64,000 nucleotides of DNA, taken from positions 1 to 64,000 of the forward strand of contig NZ_JACHXV010000001.1 in assembly GCF_014192375.1 (NCBI RefSeq), written 5' to 3'. A program made the translations under genes and the position numbers. Under the pieces are notes generated by a model. It had not been told where the DNA came from. It did no database searches and saw only the letters and a list, made by a program, of their open reading frames with translations. This document shows positions 36,876 to 46,138 of this stretch, piece by piece (the first letter of the stretch is position 1; each line of letters starts with the position of its first letter). Source of the stretch: Endobacter medicaginis (GTDB lineage: Bacteria > Pseudomonadota > Alphaproteobacteria > Acetobacterales > Acetobacteraceae).

Positions 36876-37340
36876 ATGACTGAAGACATCAACAAGAACG
36901 ATCTTCTCGCCCTGACCGCGCAGATCGTCTCGGCGCATCTGAGCAATAATGCCATCGAGCCTTCCCGGGTCACGGCATTGATCACCGAGGTGTACCAGAG
37001 CCTGCGCAGTCTCGGCGAGCCCGCCCCCGAGCCGGCGCCGGCGCCGGTACCGGCGGTGCCGATCAAGAAGAGCGTGTTTCCCGACTATCTGATCTGCCTC
37101 GAGGACGGGAAGAAGCTCAAGATGCTCAAGCGGCATCTGATGACCACCTACGACCTCACCCCGGACGCCTATCGGCAGAAATGGGGCCTTCCCAGCGACT
37201 ATCCGATGGTGGCGCCGAACTATGCGGCACATCGCTCGTCGCTGGCGCGCAAGATCGGCCTCGGTCGCCGCCAGCCGGTGCAGAGCGAACCCGCCCCGGC
37301 GCGTCGCGGCCGTCGCGCCAAGGCTCCGGTCGAGGCCTGA
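36876..37340 (+). CDS. mucR: MucR/Ros family zinc-finger transcriptional regulator
   Basis: 154 residues. N-terminal oligomerisation helices LALTAQIVSAHLSNNAI, a Pro/Ala linker (GEPAPEPAPAPVPAVP), and the Ros/MucR domain YLICLEDGKKLKMLKRHL (Cys74, Asp77, His87), then YRQKWGLPSDYPMVAPNYAA and LARKIGLG. MucR proteins bind AT-rich DNA and silence exopolysaccharide, motility and virulence genes in rhizobia, Brucella and Caulobacter. The 262-base upstream gap is AT-richer than its surroundings, consistent with autoregulation. ATG 36876 follows an AAGAA site. Confidence 0.93.
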   Translation: MTEDINKNDLLALTAQIVSAHLSNNAIEPSRVTALITEVYQSLRSLGEPAPEPAPAPVPAVPIKKSVFPDYLICLEDGKKLKMLKRHLMTTYDLTPDAYRQKWGLPSDYPMVAPNYAAHRSSLARKIGLGRRQPVQSEPAPARRGRRAKAPVEA

Positions 37341-37442
37341 GCGTCGACCGACACCGCGCCCCTCGCCACGCCTGAGGCCCGTCTCGACTGGACCCCGCCG
37401 GACTGGCCGTTCTTCGGTCTCGACGGCAGGGTCGAGCCGTTT

Positions 37443-38351
37443 GTGTTCGCCGCCAGCGAGCGCGGCGCGGCCGTCGCACTGGCGACCCTCGTCGCCCTCG
37501 ACGGCGGCGGACCACGGCCGCCCGGCAGCCAGATGGCGATCACGGGCGAGGGTGTCTGCGGCTATCTCTCCGGCGGCTGCATCGAGGCCGACATCGTCGG
37601 ACATGCCGCATCCGTGCTGGAGACCGGCGAGCCGCTGCTGCTGCGCTATGGCGAGGGCGGCCCCTGGTTTGACCTGAAACTGCCCTGCGGCGGCGGCATG
37701 AGCGTGCTGGTCGAGCGGCTGCTGCCCGACGATCCCGCACTCGCCGTCTGGCGTGGACGTGGGCGCGAGGTGCTGTGCTGGTGCAGTGACGGCCGCCTCC
37801 GCCGGGCCGAAGCCGTGGCGGCGGGCGAGGCCGGCTGCGCCTGGGACGGCACCACCGTGCGGCTGAGCGTGCCGCCGCCCTGGCGGCTGGTGGTGGTCGG
37901 ACACAATCCGGGTGCGCTGGCCATCGCCCTGCTCGGCGCGCAGACCGGGCTGCAAACCCACCTGCTGCGCGAGTCGGCGACCACCACCGTGCCCGGACAC
38001 GGCATCCGTCTGCATTCCGGCCGGATCGCCGACAGCCTCGCGGCGCTACGCCCCGACCGCTGGACGGCGATCGCCGTCGCCGGACACGACGAGGACGCAG
38101 ACCGCCGCGCACTGGCAGCCGCCCTGCCCTCGGCGGCCAGTTATGTCGGCCTGCTCGGCTCGCGCAGGCGGCTCGTGGCGCATCGTGCGGCGCTCATCGG
38201 GCAGTATGGGCTGTCACCGGGCCAGCTCGACCGGCTGCATGCGCCGATCGGCCTCGATCTGGGCGGCAAGGCGCCGTGGGACGTCGCACTCAGCGTCATC
38301 GCCGAGATCGTCCGCCACCGCCATCGTTCCGACGGCACGCAGGCCGGGTAG
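37443..38351 (+). CDS. XdhC/CoxI family molybdoenzyme maturation factor
   Basis: 302 residues from GTG 37443. XdhC sulfurates and inserts molybdenum cofactor into xanthine dehydrogenase-type enzymes. N-terminal half: LVALDGGGPRPPGSQMAITG, GYLSGGCIEADIV, LPCGGGMSVLVERL. C-terminal XdhC_C Rossmann half: LVVVGHNPGALAIALLGAQTG, YVGLLGSRRR, RLHAPIGLDLGGKAPWDVALSVIAEI. Conserved-looking residues continue upstream of the GTG (WPFFGLDGRVEPF) to a stop at 37374, with no usual start codon, so the N-terminus may be longer or altered. No molybdoenzyme gene is nearby. Confidence 0.88.
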   Translation: MFAASERGAAVALATLVALDGGGPRPPGSQMAITGEGVCGYLSGGCIEADIVGHAASVLETGEPLLLRYGEGGPWFDLKLPCGGGMSVLVERLLPDDPALAVWRGRGREVLCWCSDGRLRRAEAVAAGEAGCAWDGTTVRLSVPPPWRLVVVGHNPGALAIALLGAQTGLQTHLLRESATTTVPGHGIRLHSGRIADSLAALRPDRWTAIAVAGHDEDADRRALAAALPSAASYVGLLGSRRRLVAHRAALIGQYGLSPGQLDRLHAPIGLDLGGKAPWDVALSVIAEIVRHRHRSDGTQAG

Positions 38352-38368
38352 CGACCCTTGCCGGCCGC

Positions 38369-38980
38369 TCAGCGGATCGGAAAGCCGGGGTCGGCCAGCG
38401 CGATCGTCGAGGTCGCGTGGTGGATGTGCTCCGGGCCACCCTTGGGCGGCCACAGCCCGGCGGCATAGTGATCGCGACGCAGTTCGTTGCGCTCCTCGAC
38501 GCTGGCGAAGCCCCACAGATGCGTGATCCGCAGCGGGCCGTCGAGCGCATACAGGGCGGTGACGAGATGGTCGGTGTAGCGATGGGCGGGACCGATCGCC
38601 TGCTGCCATCCGGCCAGGGTGGCGGGCAGGCCGCCGGGAACGAGATGGTATGTCCGCAACTCGAACACGCCGCCATAGTCGCGCGGCACGGGAGCCGGCA
38701 GGAAGGGGAACGGCGCGTAGCTCTCCATCGTCAGCCTCACGCCGGCGGAGGCGCTGCCGCACGGATCGGCGCTGTGCAGGGCGCGGCGACGCTCGGCGGC
38801 AAGGGCGTCGGCATCGGGGAAGGCGCGCAGGACGACCAGATCGCCGATCGGGCCGATCTCGGTCGTCCACAGGCCCAGAACCGAACCGGCGACGGAGCCG
38901 GCGAGCCAGTCGCTGGCCCCCTGCCTGACACCCTTTGCGGTGAAGACGGAGCCGGAAAGGGTGGCGATCTCGTAGAGCAT
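38369..38980 (-). CDS. NIPSNAP family protein
   Basis: 203 residues, soluble. Two ferredoxin-like repeats: N-terminal MLYEIATLSGSVFTAKGVR, then VFELRTYHLVPGGLPATLAGWQQAIGPAHRYTDHLVTALYALDGPL and LWGFASVEERNELRRDHY, typical of NIPSNAP. Function in bacteria not defined; stress-responsive alpha-beta barrels are relatives. Convergent with xdhC. Confidence 0.85.
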   Translation of the reverse strand: MLYEIATLSGSVFTAKGVRQGASDWLAGSVAGSVLGLWTTEIGPIGDLVVLRAFPDADALAAERRRALHSADPCGSASAGVRLTMESYAPFPFLPAPVPRDYGGVFELRTYHLVPGGLPATLAGWQQAIGPAHRYTDHLVTALYALDGPLRITHLWGFASVEERNELRRDHYAAGLWPPKGGPEHIHHATSTIALADPGFPIR

Positions 38981-39052
38981 GAGCTGTCCTCGACAATGCG
39001 AACGCCCGTCGCGATGCCCGGGGCCTGGGACGGCGCGGGTCCATGACACCCT

Positions 39053-39460
39053 TTAGATGAAGGTGCCGCGCAGGAAGCCGAGTGCGGGCAGCGGACGCCA
39101 GGCCTTCGGCAGGTCGGAGCGGCGGATCGGGGCGACGGAGTAGTGCGGCAGCGGCTGGCGGGCGCCGGCCAGGAAGCCGGCATAGGCGGCGACCTGGGCG
39201 GCGCGCCAGCTTCGGTCGGCGAGTGCGGCCTCTCGGGTGGGATAGATCTCGGCGATGCGGTCCTGACGGCCGAGCGAGGCGATCACCGCCCACAGCGAAT
39301 CCTCGGCGCGCGGGCGTCGCAGCGGAACGACATTCGCCTCACCCGACCCGGTGGCGGGGCGGGGCGCTGTCGGCGGGGTGCGGGACGAGAAGCCGGCCAC
39401 CGGGCGAGCGTGGTCCGATCCGTCGGGGCCGTCAACGACAACATCGTCGCCGCCTGGCAT
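39053..39460 (-). CDS. Hypothetical protein, 135 residues
   Basis: The N-terminal 45 residues look low-complexity (Pro/Thr-rich), the rest better ordered: DSLWAVIASLGRQDRIAEI, REAALADRSWRAAQVAAYAG, and a C-terminal KAWRPLPALGFLRGTFI. No recognised domain. The frame remains open far upstream (shadow of lapA and pyrF). ATG 39458-39460 is the likely start; the ordered part could begin later. Divergent from lapA. Confidence 0.5.
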   Translation of the reverse strand: MPGGDDVVVDGPDGSDHARPVAGFSSRTPPTAPRPATGSGEANVVPLRRPRAEDSLWAVIASLGRQDRIAEIYPTREAALADRSWRAAQVAAYAGFLAGARQPLPHYSVAPIRRSDLPKAWRPLPALGFLRGTFI

Positions 39461-39571
39461 GAACGGCGGGGGGACTGGCGCGTAAGCACGTTGCCTGCGA
39501 TGTAGCGTGATGTGCGGGCCGGGGCGAGCGGTCCCGCAGTGAAACGGTCCAGTCAGGGAGCGGGGCGAGCG

Positions 39572-39928
39572 ATGTTGCGGGTGATCATCGGACTGGTGTT
39601 TCTCGTCGTGCTGGTGCTGTTCGTGCTGTCGAATACCGCGCCGCTGCAGCTCAGGATCCTCAGCTACGACGTCTATCACCCGGTGGCGACCGGGCTGGTG
39701 CTGGTGCTGTTCTCGGCCACCGCGCTGCTGGTCGGCGCGCTGCTGATGTGGTTCAGCGAGCTGGGGCAGCGCCGCCGCGCGAGGCGCGCGGAGGCGCAGG
39801 TGCGGGCGCTGGAGACGCGTGTTTCGGAGCTGACCACCCAGATCGCCACCGCCGCGCGGCCCGCGCCCTATGCGCCCGCCCCCGCGGCGGTCACGCCGGG
39901 CATCGCGACCGGCCCGATCGCCGGCTGA
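39572..39928 (+). CDS. lapA: LapA-domain (DUF1049) membrane protein
   Basis: 118 residues. Two helices: [20 protein letters not shown] and [21 protein letters not shown], then a cytoplasmic coiled-coil-like tail ([23 protein letters not shown]). LapA assists LapB in lipopolysaccharide assembly control in E. coli. ATG 39572 follows a GGGAGCGG site. Pairs with pyrF and trpF downstream, 10 bases away. Confidence 0.88.
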   Translation: MLRVIIGLVFLVVLVLFVLSNTAPLQLRILSYDVYHPVATGLVLVLFSATALLVGALLMWFSELGQRRRARRAEAQVRALETRVSELTTQIATAARPAPYAPAPAAVTPGIATGPIAG

Positions 39929-39938
39929 GCCGCCGGGC

Positions 39939-40661
39939 ATGACCACCGGCCTGATCGTCGCGATCGACACCCCCGAGCTGCCGCAGGCGCAGGCGATGAT
40001 CGGCCGGCTGCGCGGCCTGGGCGCGATGCCGAAGCTGGGGCTGGAGTTCTTCCTCGCGCACGGGCCGGCCGGGGTGGCTGCGGCGGTGCAGGGCGAGCCG
40101 TTCTTCCTCGACCTCAAGCTGCATGACATTCCCAACACCGTCGCCGGCGCGGTGCGCAGCATCCTGCCGCTGTCGCCGACGCTGCTCACCGTGCATGCCG
40201 CCGGCGGAGCGGCGCTGGTGGCGGCTGCGCGGGGCGCGATCGACAGTGCCATCGCCGAAGGGGGGCTGCCGGCCGGCGGGCATGCCTGGCCGAGGCTGCT
40301 GGCGGTCACCGTGCTGACCAGTCTCGATGGGGCAGCCCTTGCCGCGACCGGGGTGGCGGATCAGCCCGAGGCGCAGGTGCGGCGACTGGCCGGGCTGGCG
40401 CTGGGCGCGGGAGCGGACGGGCTGGTGTGCAGCCCGCACGAGGTGGCGATGCTGCGTGAGGCGTATGGGGCCGATCCGGTGCTGGTGGTGCCGGGCATCC
40501 GTCCCGCCGGCGCGGCGCCGGGCGACCAGGCTCGGGTGATGACACCGCGTGAGGCGGCACGCGCGGGGGCCAGCTGGATCGTGGTCGGTCGGCCGATCAC
40601 CACCGCCGCCGATCCCGAAGCCGCCACGCAGGCGATCCTCGACGAGCTGGCCGCGGCGTGA
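39939..40661 (+). CDS. pyrF: Orotidine-5'-phosphate decarboxylase
   Basis: 240 residues. Last step of UMP synthesis. Catalytic motif [17 protein letters not shown] with Lys60 and Asp63; first strand [10 protein letters not shown] has Asp10; phosphate loop [21 protein letters not shown] and [13 protein letters not shown]. Two bases separate its stop from the trpF start. Same pathway as pyrE at 23.3 kb. Confidence 0.95.
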   Translation: MTTGLIVAIDTPELPQAQAMIGRLRGLGAMPKLGLEFFLAHGPAGVAAAVQGEPFFLDLKLHDIPNTVAGAVRSILPLSPTLLTVHAAGGAALVAAARGAIDSAIAEGGLPAGGHAWPRLLAVTVLTSLDGAALAATGVADQPEAQVRRLAGLALGAGADGLVCSPHEVAMLREAYGADPVLVVPGIRPAGAAPGDQARVMTPREAARAGASWIVVGRPITTAADPEAATQAILDELAAA

Positions 40662-40662
40662 G

Positions 40663-41301
40663 ATGGCGGTCGCGGTCAAGATCTGCGGCCTGAGCGACGC
40701 GGCCGGGATCGAGGCGGCGCGCGGCGCGGACTGGATCGGCTTCGTCTTCCACCCCGCCTCGCCGCGGGCGGTCAGCCCGGCACAGGTCCGCCGGCTGCTC
40801 GACGACGCACCGGGGCATCCGCCGGCGATCGGGCTGTTCGTGCGGCCTGACGAGGCGATGGTGGCGGAAGCGCTGGACACGGTGCGGCTGGACGGGTTGC
40901 AGCTCTACACCGATGCCGGGACCGCCGCCCGGCTGGGCCATCGCTTCGGGCTGCCGGTCTGGCTGGCCCTCGGCGTCGGCGCGCGCGCCGACCTGCCGCA
41001 GCACGCCCCGCCGGGTATCGGGCGGCTGCTGGTCGAGGCGAAACCGCCGCCGGGGGCTCGGCTGCCGGGCGGAAACGCAACGGCGTTCGACCACCGGCTG
41101 ACACAGGGCTGGGCGGCACCGCTGCCGTGGCTGCTGGCCGGCGGACTGACCCCCGGCAACGTGGCCGGAGCGATCGGGGAGAGCGGGGCGGAGGCGGTGG
41201 ATGTGTCGTCGGGGGTCGAGCACTCGCCCGGGCGCAAGGACCCCGGGCTGATCGACGCCTTCATCCGGGCGGCGCGCAGCGCATCCGTCATGCGTTCGTA
41301 A
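40663..41301 (+). CDS. trpF: Phosphoribosylanthranilate isomerase
   Basis: 212 residues, TIM barrel. Third step of tryptophan synthesis from chorismate. Seen: VKICGLSDAAGIEAA (catalytic Cys9), IGFVFHPASPRAVSP, LFVRPDEAMVAEAL, LLAGGLTPGNV and AVDVSSGVEHSPGRKDP with the catalytic Asp. Usually followed directly by trpB; here the partner block starts 8.4 kb downstream. Confidence 0.95.
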   Translation: MAVAVKICGLSDAAGIEAARGADWIGFVFHPASPRAVSPAQVRRLLDDAPGHPPAIGLFVRPDEAMVAEALDTVRLDGLQLYTDAGTAARLGHRFGLPVWLALGVGARADLPQHAPPGIGRLLVEAKPPPGARLPGGNATAFDHRLTQGWAAPLPWLLAGGLTPGNVAGAIGESGAEAVDVSSGVEHSPGRKDPGLIDAFIRAARSASVMRS

Positions 41302-41315
41302 CAATCCCGATATGT

Positions 41316-41328
41316 TGTCGTAACGACA
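41316..41328. promoter_or_regulatory. Dyad upstream of the TonB receptor
   Basis: TGTCGT-A-ACGACA, a perfect 13-bp dyad in an AT-richer stretch 105 bases upstream of the receptor ATG. Possible operator of a metal- or substrate-responsive repressor. I find no Fur-like 19-bp box. Confidence 0.35.
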
Positions 41329-41433
41329 CAGTCGGGCGCAAACTTGTCTGCGCGGTCAAACATGCGTGATGACACGGGGGCGTAACGAGCTAGAAGCGCT
41401 GCGACAGACCGCATCGCTGACGAGGCCGCCCCG

Positions 41434-43971
41434 ATGATCCGACACACACGACTGACCCTCCTGCTGGCCGGCACGGCGATGATCGCGCCGGGCGCGCTCG
41501 CGCAGCAGAGCCCGACCGCCGGCACGACCCCCAACACGACCCATGTCCATCATGCCCGGGCGCATCATGCGGCCCGGCATGGCGCGGCCGCGCACAAGAA
41601 CAGGACGACGCAGGCGGCGCCGGCCGCCGCCGCACCGGCCACCTCGACGGCATATGCGCCGGCGGCACCGCGCGTGGTGACGCAGGCCAGCAGCGCGGGC
41701 AGCGAAAGCATCCTGGTGACGGGGCGCAGCGCGCGCACCCGGCTGCCGGGCGGCGGGCTGATGCGGGTGGAGACGGCGCCGAAGGCGGTGATGACGATCA
41801 GCCGCGACTTCATCGCCAAGCAGTCGCCGACCACCAACGCGCAGCAGTTGCTGCGCATGCTGCCCAGCACCAACGTCACCGATGCCGATCCGTACGGGCT
41901 GTTTTCCGGCACCTCGCGCGTGCGCGGGCTCGACACGTCCGAGCAGGGCTATGTGCTGGAGGGGCTGCCGCTCAACGATATCGGCAATTCGGCCTTCTAT
42001 TCGAACGAGGTGGTCGAGGCGGAGGATCTCGAAAGCGTGCAGCTCCAGCCAGGCACGGTCAATCTCGACACGCCGACGGTGAGTGCGGCGGGCGGTCTGG
42101 TCACACTCACGATGAAGGACCCGGCGATGAAGCCCGGCGGCCTCGTCGACATCAGCTATGGCACCTACAAGCTGAACCGCGAGTTCATCCGCCTCGACAG
42201 CGGCGTGATCGGCAACAGCGGCCTGCGCGGCATGTTCGCCTTCAGCCACACCCATGCCAACAACTACATGGGCCCGGGCGGTGCGGAGAAGAAGCACATC
42301 GACGTCAAGATCGTGAACGATTTTGCCAATGGCAGCCGGGCGAGCTTCGTCGTCGCCTATAACGATCAGGTCAACGACAGCTACAATTACGGCTCGTTCA
42401 CCGCGGCGAACTTCGCCAACCTGATCTCGAAGGGGAATTCGAACTCGTATCTCGCCGACTACAAGGGCGTGAACACGGCTGGCACCAACTACTACAAGCT
42501 GCACGTCAACCCGTTCAACAACGTGATCGTGTCAGCGCCGTCGACCGCGGTGATCAACAGCCACCTGCACATCGACGACACGCCCTATTTCTGGCACGGC
42601 ATCGGCAACGGCACGGGTGCTTCGATCCTCACCGAGGGCAGCACCTGGTATGGCAACATCAACGAGCCGATCGACCTCAACGGCGACGGCAAGGTCACCA
42701 AGGCGACCGCGATCGCGCTGACGCCGTCGAACCAGGAGCAGTTCCGCCCCGGCAACGTGCTCAAGCTGGTGTTCACGCCCGACAAGCATCACACGATCGA
42801 GGCGGGCTACTGGTACGAGTACTCGAACCTGCTGCAGTACTCGCCGGTGGTGAAGGTCAATCAGGCGACCGGCGAGGCGGCCAACATCTGGGGCCAGTCG
42901 AGCTTCTACACGCTGCCGAACGGCCAGCCTTACTGGTACCGGAACTGGCTGACGATCACCAACGTCAACATGCTGTTCCTCGGCGACACGGCGAAGTATT
43001 TCGACAATCGCCTGACCGTGGCAGCAGGGTTCAAGGAAGCGATGGTACATCGCAACCTCGACAACTACATCCCCGGCACGACCTACAACCGCACGCTCAA
43101 CATCGCCGAGCCGCTGCCGCAGCTCGGCGTGTCGTGGCAGTTCAACAAGGCCAACCAGGTCTATGTGAGTGTCGCGACCAATTTCCGCGCGCCGTCCAAC
43201 GCCTCGCTGGCCGACCAGATCAGCAACACCACCGGCAAGATCACCCAGCGCGGCGGTGACAGCCGCTCGGAATACTCGATCTCCGAGGAAGTCGGCTACC
43301 GTTACAACGGACCGGTGGTGGTCGGCTCGATCTCGTTCTTCAATTACAACTTCACCAACCGGCAGATTTCGCTGAACTATTTCGTGGGCGGCGCACCCTA
43401 CAGCCAGACGGCAAATGCCGGCGGCCAGACCACGCGCGGCGTCGACATCCAGCTTTCGACCCTGCCGATCCTGTATCACCTGCGTCCTTACGCGACCTTC
43501 GAGTATCTCGATGCCAAGGTCGACAACAACATTCAGGCGACGGGGACGCTGAACGGCAAGACGATCATCGACTACCTGCCGACCACCGGCAAACGGGCGA
43601 TCGCCAGCCCGAAGGTGCAGGCCAAGCTCGGCATCGACTACGACGACGGCAGCTTCTTCCTCGGCACCGATCTCGACTATGTCGGCCAGCAGTACTCGAC
43701 GTTCATGAACGACGAGAAGATGCCCGACTTCATCACCAACAGCGTCTATGGCGGCTATCGTTTCCATAGCTGGGGCCGTCTGAAGGCGCCGCAGATCCAG
43801 ATCAACGCCGCCAACCTGACCGGCGCGATCTACCGCACCGGCATCTACAGCTATCAGAACAACGCCAAGGCGACGCGCGGCGTGTTCGGCAGCACGATCG
43901 GTGGCTCGGCCCCGGCCTATTACATCCAGCCGGGCTTCTACATCGCCGCCACCCTGTCATCGTCCTTCTGA
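41434..43971 (+). CDS. TonB-dependent outer membrane receptor with His-rich N-terminus
   Basis: 845 residues. Signal peptide MIRHTRLTLLLAGTAMIAPG ALA. The mature N-terminus has seven His in residues 37-54 (HVHHARAHHAARHGAAAHK), then an Ala-rich spacer. The plug starts near ESILVTGRSA (TonB-box-like) with RVRGLDTSEQGYVLEGLPLNDI and AGGLVTLTMKDPAM. The barrel has repeated Tyr-rich strands, and the C-terminus ends in AATLSSSF (terminal Phe). Imports a chelate or carbohydrate with energy from TonB; ligand unknown. Its end overlaps the convergent gene by 15 bases. Confidence 0.92.
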   Translation: MIRHTRLTLLLAGTAMIAPGALAQQSPTAGTTPNTTHVHHARAHHAARHGAAAHKNRTTQAAPAAAAPATSTAYAPAAPRVVTQASSAGSESILVTGRSARTRLPGGGLMRVETAPKAVMTISRDFIAKQSPTTNAQQLLRMLPSTNVTDADPYGLFSGTSRVRGLDTSEQGYVLEGLPLNDIGNSAFYSNEVVEAEDLESVQLQPGTVNLDTPTVSAAGGLVTLTMKDPAMKPGGLVDISYGTYKLNREFIRLDSGVIGNSGLRGMFAFSHTHANNYMGPGGAEKKHIDVKIVNDFANGSRASFVVAYNDQVNDSYNYGSFTAANFANLISKGNSNSYLADYKGVNTAGTNYYKLHVNPFNNVIVSAPSTAVINSHLHIDDTPYFWHGIGNGTGASILTEGSTWYGNINEPIDLNGDGKVTKATAIALTPSNQEQFRPGNVLKLVFTPDKHHTIEAGYWYEYSNLLQYSPVVKVNQATGEAANIWGQSSFYTLPNGQPYWYRNWLTITNVNMLFLGDTAKYFDNRLTVAAGFKEAMVHRNLDNYIPGTTYNRTLNIAEPLPQLGVSWQFNKANQVYVSVATNFRAPSNASLADQISNTTGKITQRGGDSRSEYSISEEVGYRYNGPVVVGSISFFNYNFTNRQISLNYFVGGAPYSQTANAGGQTTRGVDIQLSTLPILYHLRPYATFEYLDAKVDNNIQATGTLNGKTIIDYLPTTGKRAIASPKVQAKLGIDYDDGSFFLGTDLDYVGQQYSTFMNDEKMPDFITNSVYGGYRFHSWGRLKAPQIQINAANLTGAIYRTGIYSYQNNAKATRGVFGSTIGGSAPAYYIQPGFYIAATLSSSF

Positions 43972-45528
43972 GGGCGCGGACATGGCGGGGTCCGGTGCGA
44001 GCAGCCGGGTTCCGCCGGGCCCGGTGAGCAGCACGCGATAGTTGCGCGCAAGGATGTCGGCGAACGGGTCGTGGCCGATGGCATCTCGTGCCTCGGCATG
44101 GATCGAGGAGTGGGGATCGTCCTCGATCAGGGCGAAGCGATGCGCGGCGAGCATCGCGGCGAAGCCCGAATCCGGGCCGCCGGTCAGCACCTTCTGGGTG
44201 AGGTTGAACATGTCGACGCCGAAGGGCCGGCCTGCCCAGGCGCACAGCGAGAGCATCTGGCAGCCGACCGGACCGTCGGCCGCGGCGAGGGCGCCGATCA
44301 TCGGCGCCCAGGCGGCGGCACGCGCCTCGCGCTGGGTCAGCGCCTGCACGGAGAGGCGCAGATGCTGCGGGGCGGCGCCGATCAGCGGCAGGGCGGCGAA
44401 GACCAGCAGCGCGGGCGCGCCGATCGTGGTGCCGCGCAGGCGCGGCGGCCGGGCGATCGCCGCATCGAGCGCGATGCCAAGCGCGAGGCTCAGCGCGATC
44501 ACGGTCGGGAACTGCGCGTTGTAGTACACGCCGTCGCCGATGCGCTGGAGCACGCCGGTGACCAGGGCGACGGCGAGGAAAGGAACGACGAGCCCGAGGG
44601 CGATGCGATGCGGCGAGCGTCTGAGCATCAGCCCGATCACCAGCCCGGCCGGGATCAGCGGCAGCAGTTTCTGCAGCCCGAACAGCGCCCGCGCGGGGGT
44701 AAAGACGCGATGGTGACCGAGGATGTCGGCGAAGGCATCCGCACCCCAGGCGAGCCAGACCATCATCGCCCCCGCGGCCAGCGCCACGGCGGCGGCGGCC
44801 AGCCACACCGCGCAGGCGCGCGGCCGCAGCCACAGCAGCCAGATCGTGGTGGCAAGGGGGAGTGCGACCAGATTGTGCTTGATGAAGCCGGCCATCACCA
44901 TCAGCAGCGCCGCGGCGGCGATGCGGACCACCGGCAGCGGCCCACCGCGCAGCCGCTCCGGGCGGTCGACCAGCACCGCCAGCCCGGCGAGCATCACCGC
45001 ATGCGCCAGCCATTGCGGATCGTCCATCGCGACATAGACGCGGAACCAGGTGGCGATCAGCAGCAGCATGGCGAGCCCGCCGGCGATCGCCGGGCGCCAG
45101 GCGAGGCCGAGGCGGCGCAGGCACAGCGCGACCAGCGCGCCGCTGGCCAGCAGGCCGAGCAGGGCGATGATCCGCCCGGCCACGATCATGTCACCCACCA
45201 GCCATCGCCCGGCCGCACCGACGATCAGGAAGCCGAGCGGCGGGTAGTTGTTGAACACCAGCGTGTCGGGACCGGGATAGAGCGGTCCGGTACCGGGCAT
45301 GACCGCCCTGGCAGCGAAACCGGCATTCCATCCCTCGTTGTAATCGAGCGGGATCTGCATCGGGATCGTCGCCACCGGGCCGAGCACGAGCCCGATCAGC
45401 AGCAAGGCTCCACAGGCCAGCGCGAGGTCGAAGCCACGTATCCCGGCGAGGGCGATGGGACGGGCAAGCGCGTCCCAGGGTCGAACGGTGCAGGTCATGC
45501 GTGTGGGGTCGGGCCTGTCGTGATGCAT
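43957..45528 (-). CDS. Polytopic membrane glycosyltransferase-like protein (GT39/GT87 type)
   Basis: 523 residues, about 10-12 membrane segments. First periplasmic loop PLDYNEGWNAGFAARAVMPG carries the DYNEGWN pattern typical of this GT-C group, followed by YPGPDTLVFNNYPPLGFLIVG; FRVYVAMDDPQWLAHA and FIKHNLVALPLA are later segments. Probably transfers a sugar from a lipid carrier in the periplasm. No partner gene beside it. Confidence 0.78.
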   Translation of the reverse strand: MHHDRPDPTRMTCTVRPWDALARPIALAGIRGFDLALACGALLLIGLVLGPVATIPMQIPLDYNEGWNAGFAARAVMPGTGPLYPGPDTLVFNNYPPLGFLIVGAAGRWLVGDMIVAGRIIALLGLLASGALVALCLRRLGLAWRPAIAGGLAMLLLIATWFRVYVAMDDPQWLAHAVMLAGLAVLVDRPERLRGGPLPVVRIAAAALLMVMAGFIKHNLVALPLATTIWLLWLRPRACAVWLAAAAVALAAGAMMVWLAWGADAFADILGHHRVFTPARALFGLQKLLPLIPAGLVIGLMLRRSPHRIALGLVVPFLAVALVTGVLQRIGDGVYYNAQFPTVIALSLALGIALDAAIARPPRLRGTTIGAPALLVFAALPLIGAAPQHLRLSVQALTQREARAAAWAPMIGALAAADGPVGCQMLSLCAWAGRPFGVDMFNLTQKVLTGGPDSGFAAMLAAHRFALIEDDPHSSIHAEARDAIGHDPFADILARNYRVLLTGPGGTRLLAPDPAMSAPSEGR

Positions 45529-45666
45529 CGTGGGGCATTGTGCCCGGCTTTCGTCGCTGCATCGTTACGTCGACTGTAAGGTTTGATCTCCGGAGGATGA
45601 TTTTCCTGTCACAAGGGCAACGGGTTTGCATTGCCTGACGACGGATTTTTGCCTTAGCCTGCGCCA

Positions 45667-46056
45667 ATGAGCAAAATTCGTGCGCAGTTCCACCGGGCCG
45701 GCCTTGCGGCCGCCCTGCTTGTCCCCGCCCTTGCCCTCGCACCCGACCGGGCGGACGCCGCCGACGGCGCGGCGCTGTTCAAGAGCCAGTGCTCCACCTG
45801 CCACGCGATCGGCCCCGCGCCGGGCTTCAAGATGGGTCCGAATCTCAAGGGTGTGGTCGGCCGCAAGCCGGGCAGCGTCGCCGGATTCCACTACACGGCC
45901 GGCTTCGCCAAGGCGGATTTCGTCTGGGACCAGCCGCATCTCGACGCCTGGCTCACCGACCCGAAGAAGGTGATTCCCGGCACGATCATGATCTATCACC
46001 AGCCCGACGCGGCCACCCGGGCGGCGATCATCGATTATCTCAAGACTACGAACTGA
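45667..46056 (+). CDS. Cytochrome c family protein (class I)
   Basis: 129 residues with a signal peptide ending near DAADGA (about 33). Haem motif CSTCH (Cys42, Cys45, His46), sixth ligand Met108 in PGTIMIYH; GPNLKGVVGRKPGSVAGF is typical of cytochrome c2/CycM-like proteins. A periplasmic electron carrier between bc1 complex and oxidase is the likely role. ATG lies close behind an AT-richer stretch. A strong hairpin follows at 46082. Confidence 0.93.
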   Translation: MSKIRAQFHRAGLAAALLVPALALAPDRADAADGAALFKSQCSTCHAIGPAPGFKMGPNLKGVVGRKPGSVAGFHYTAGFAKADFVWDQPHLDAWLTDPKKVIPGTIMIYHQPDAATRAAIIDYLKTTN

Positions 46057-46081
46057 GCCGGCGTTTTCTTCCAATCCGACG

Positions 46082-46115
46082 CCGGCCCGCACCCCGGGGT
46101 GGGGGTGCGGGCCGG
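46082..46115 (+). terminator. 14-bp perfect hairpin after the cytochrome c gene (REP-like)
   Basis: CCGGCCCGCACCCC (46082-46095), six-base loop, GGGGTGCGGGCCGG (46102-46115). Lies in the gap between two convergent genes and so may stop both. The right half continues GTGCCGGAC and matches 55851-55873 exactly over 23 bases in inverse orientation, suggesting a dispersed repeat family. Confidence 0.75.
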
Positions 46116-46138
46116 TGCCGGACATTCCAGACGACCGC

